From Jhaorihella thermophila (GTDB taxonomy: Bacteria; Pseudomonadota; Alphaproteobacteria; Rhodobacterales; Rhodobacteraceae): a DNA stretch of 64,000 nt. Location of the stretch: positions 62,001 through 126,000 of the forward strand of contig NZ_FNVD01000001.1 in assembly GCF_900108275.1 (NCBI RefSeq), given 5' to 3'. The translations under genes were made by a program, and so were the position numbers. Under the pieces are notes generated by a model. The model was given only the letters and a program-made list of their open reading frames with translations. It did not search any database and was not told the origin of the DNA. Shown in pieces: positions 61,920 through 64,000 of this stretch. Numbering within the stretch: the first letter of the stretch is position 1; every line of letters begins with the position of its first letter.

Positions 61920-62675
61920 ATGCTGGAACTCTCACCGATGTTTTTCCTGGTGGCGGCGCCCGCGGTGACTTTTGCGGGGATATCCAAGGGCGGGTTCGGG
62001 TCGGGGGCGGCGTTCGCTGCGGCCACGATTCTGGCGCTGGTGATCGAACCGGGTCAGGCGCTGGGGGTGATGCTGCCGCTGTTGATGCTGGTCGATGCCG
62101 CCACGCTGCGCCCCTACTGGCGCCGCTGGAGCTGGCCGGAATCCCGCGCGATGATCCTGGGCGGGCTGCCCGGCGTGGCGCTGGGGGTCGCGTTCTACCG
62201 CGCGGTCGATGCGGATACGATGCGGTTGCTGATCGGTGGCATCGCGGTTGCCTTCGTGCTGTGGCAGATCGGCCAGCGCAGCGGTCTGATCCGGCCGTTC
62301 GAGCGCCGCCTGCCGGTCTGGGCCGGGCTGATCGCGGGGGCGGCGGCGGGGTTCACCAGCTTTGTCAGCCATGCAGGCGGGCCGCCGGCGGCGGTGTATC
62401 TTCTGTCGCGGCAGCTGGACAAGACGCGTTATCAGGCCTCGACGGTGCTGATCTTCTGGGCGATCAACATCTTCAAGTTCGTGCCCTACGCCTTTCTCGG
62501 CATGTTCACGCTGCAGACGGCGCTGGCGGACCTTTTGCTCGCGCCCTTCGCGATCCTGGGGGCGTGGCTGGGGGTGCGGGCGCATTGGCTGGTGCCGGAA
62601 CGGCTGTTTTTCGGCCTGACCTATGCGCTGCTTCTGGTCACGGGGGGCAAGCTGATCCTCGACGGGCTGGCATGA
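61920..62675 (+). CDS. TauE/SafE family sulphite/anion permease-like protein
   Basis: A 251-residue inner-membrane protein with seven to eight hydrophobic segments and the family pattern GISKGGFGSG (about 20-29) near the N-terminus and SFVSHAGGPPAAVYLL (about 157-172) in the second half. Family members export sulphite, sulphoacetate or related anions or import others; the substrate here is unknown. Start at 61920 (MLELSPMFFLV). It is divergent from mdh. Confidence 0.88.
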   Translation: MLELSPMFFLVAAPAVTFAGISKGGFGSGAAFAAATILALVIEPGQALGVMLPLLMLVDAATLRPYWRRWSWPESRAMILGGLPGVALGVAFYRAVDADTMRLLIGGIAVAFVLWQIGQRSGLIRPFERRLPVWAGLIAGAAAGFTSFVSHAGGPPAAVYLLSRQLDKTRYQASTVLIFWAINIFKFVPYAFLGMFTLQTALADLLLAPFAILGAWLGVRAHWLVPERLFFGLTYALLLVTGGKLILDGLA

Positions 62676-62698
62676 AAAACCCCGCCGCGGGGGCGGGG
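62675..62698 (-). terminator. intrinsic terminator of the small exported protein gene
   Basis: On the minus strand a 7-bp stem (CCCCGCC with GGCGGGG) is followed by TTTTT. It lies 7 nt after the stop of the 62705-63022 gene and touches the stop codon of the convergent TauE/SafE gene. Confidence 0.8.
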
Positions 62699-62704
62699 TC
62701 GGGC

Positions 62705-63022
62705 TCAGGCATCAAGGCCCGGTATCGGCGCGGGCCGGGCGATCGTGTCGAACGCCTCGCCCGAGGCCACAAGGCAGGTCCGCCCGTCCGCCCGCGTCGC
62801 CGTGATGGTCCAGGTTCCCGTGAGCTCGGAGGCGAACAGTTCCACCACCACCCCCTGCGCGGTCAGCCCGATGCTGTGCGGCACCTCGCCATAGGCCGCC
62901 GCCAGCCGTTCGACCACCTGCGCGCGCGGGGCGCAGTCGCGCATCCCCTCGGCGCGCAACTGGGTCGCGGCCAGCACCATCAGCCCCAGCCCCATCGTCA
63001 TCTTCACGAAAGTTTCCGCCAT
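62705..63022 (-). CDS. small exported protein of unknown function
   Basis: A 105-residue protein with a signal peptide (KMTMGLGLMVLAATQLRA, cleavage near AEG). The mature part (about 82 residues) has two cysteines (RDCAPR and GRTCLVA), probably one disulphide, and a beta-rich pattern (GVVVELFASELTGTWTITATRA). I do not recognise a named family. A downstream in-frame ATG (eighth residue) could be the true start. Divergent from the CitE-like gene. Confidence 0.7.
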   Translation of the reverse strand: MAETFVKMTMGLGLMVLAATQLRAEGMRDCAPRAQVVERLAAAYGEVPHSIGLTAQGVVVELFASELTGTWTITATRADGRTCLVASGEAFDTIARPAPIPGLDA

Positions 63023-63214
63023 CGGCTCCCCCTTTGCCCGTGAACAGGCAAAACCCTGAGAAGCAATCGCGCAAAAATGGTTAACAAACCGTTCGCAGGC
63101 CCGTTGCGCGGGGGGCTTCCTTGCCGATATCGCTGCGTCGCGGCAAATTTCCCTTGAACTTTCCGTTCAGAAATGCCCCTTTCCGCGCAAGAAAATGTCT
63201 CATGGGAGTTTGTC

Positions 63215-64000
63215 ATGGCCGAGAAAATCGACCCCCGCCTGCGCCCGTTCCGGTCGGTGCTGTATATCCCCGGCTGCAAGCCGCGGGCGCTGGACAAGGC
63301 GCGGAGCCTGGCCGTCGATGCGATCATCTTCGACCTCGAGGACGCGGTGTCGGCCGATGAAAAGGACAATGCGCGCGAAACGCTGAAGGAGGCGCTTGCC
63401 CAAGGCGGCTATGATCCGCGGGTCAAGATCGTGCGCATCAACGGGCTGGATACCGATTGGGGCCAGGCCGATGCCGAGGCGGTGATGCAGATGGATGCCG
63501 ACGTGGTGCTGCTGCCCAAGGTGTCGTCGGCCGACGACATCGACGCGCTGGCCGCGATCACGGGGGACAAGCCGATCTGGGCGATGATGGAAACCCCGCG
63601 CGGCATGCTGAACGCCGCCGAGATCGCCGCGCATCCGCTGCTGACGGGCATGGTGATGGGGACCAACGACCTGGCCAAGGAATTGCAGGTCCGCTATCGC
63701 CCCGACCGGATGCCGCTGATGACCGGGCTGGGCCTGTGCCTGCTGGCGGCCAAGGCCGAGGGCGTGGTGATCATCGACGGCGTTTACAACGCCTTCAAGG
63801 ACGAGGAGGGGCTGGCCGCCGAATGTGAGCAGGGCCGCGACATGGGCTTTGACGGCAAGACCCTGATTCACCCCGCGCAAATCGAGATCGCCAACAAGGC
63901 CTTTGCCCCCACGCCCGAGGAAATCGAGCTGGCCCGCCGCCAGATCGAGGCTTTCGAGAAAGTCCAGGCCGAAGGCCAGGGCGTTGCCGTGGTCGATGGC
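63215..64000 (+). CDS. CitE-like CoA ester lyase / malyl-CoA thioesterase family protein (3' end cut)
   Basis: A HpcH/HpaI TIM-barrel enzyme; 262 codons are present and the frame is open at the window end. The visible motifs are RSVLYIPGCKPRALDKA, the metal-site IIFDLEDAVSADEK (about 37-50), VRINGLDTDW, and METPRGMLNAAEI with the second acidic ligand. The group includes malyl-CoA and citramalyl-CoA lyases and the Mcl2-type malyl-CoA thioesterase of Rhodobacter, which this most resembles in length and start; the exact reaction is not decidable. GGGAG precedes the start. Confidence 0.85.
   Translation, partial: MAEKIDPRLRPFRSVLYIPGCKPRALDKARSLAVDAIIFDLEDAVSADEKDNARETLKEALAQGGYDPRVKIVRINGLDTDWGQADAEAVMQMDADVVLLPKVSSADDIDALAAITGDKPIWAMMETPRGMLNAAEIAAHPLLTGMVMGTNDLAKELQVRYRPDRMPLMTGLGLCLLAAKAEGVVIIDGVYNAFKDEEGLAAECEQGRDMGFDGKTLIHPAQIEIANKAFAPTPEEIELARRQIEAFEKVQAEGQGVAVVDG

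Overview
The window is a high-GC, gene-dense stretch of an alphaproteobacterial chromosome, almost certainly from the Rhodobacterales (Roseobacter/Rhodobacteraceae group). I infer this from the gene content: DUF6456 and DUF6477 proteins, a SUV3-like helicase next to an S4 protein, ferredoxin and carD, a pyrrolysine-free MttB homologue, an mdh-sucCD-sucAB-lpd TCA block, and a group-typical palindromic intergenic repeat. No rRNA, tRNA, CRISPR array, prophage or insertion sequence was found. The species cannot be fixed by reading alone.

Layout. 1-7 kb: a methyltetrahydrofolate-corrinoid methyltransferase, a lower-GC LysE-type exporter between two intrinsic terminators, trigger factor, GtrA and RDD membrane proteins, the Bpt aminoacyltransferase, and a DUF2852 gene with a pair of palindromic operators. 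7-19.3 kb: glnE, an SCP2/hydrolase pair, a TPR protein, the SUV3-like helicase, S4 protein, fdxA, carD, a potassium-channel-like protein with a C-terminal zinc ribbon, and divergent cobS and cobT. 19.3-27 kb: two EamA exporters, a monooxygenase-fold protein and a small exported protein in one coupled minus-strand string behind guaA; a fadL-like gene broken by two frameshifts; mttB. 27-35 kb: an HTH/DUF6456 protein, a Prx5 peroxiredoxin with an Irr-box-like site, katG divergent from oxyR, lipA, and an Lrp regulator divergent from a PLP decarboxylase.

35-49.8 kb is the accessory part. It holds an orphan form II CoxL-type molybdenum hydroxylase subunit, a DUF2235 hydrolase, an SDR, and a tetronate (four-carbon sugar acid) locus. 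In that locus denD and a metallo-beta-lactamase-fold lactonase diverge from a tightly packed run of eight plus-strand genes: GntR regulator, isopropylmalate-dehydrogenase-like enzyme, otnK, otnC, a Gfo/Idh/MocA oxidoreductase, a monooxygenase-fold protein, a fused E1 alpha-beta 2-oxoacid dehydrogenase, and a FabD-like acyltransferase. The acyltransferase lacks the arginine that binds the malonyl carboxylate. The E1-acyltransferase pair in a sugar-acid operon is the most unusual arrangement here.

49.9-64 kb: lpd, a MAPEG protein, sucB with two lipoyl domains, sucA coupled to a DUF805 membrane protein, an opposite-strand glycosyltransferase, sucD, sucC with twin palindromic sites upstream, mdh, a TauE/SafE permease, a small exported protein, and a CitE-like malyl-CoA lyase/thioesterase cut by the window end. 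Four copies of an 80-90 bp double-hairpin repeat lie at 3' gene ends (19.3, 39.5, 49.9 and 51.4 kb).
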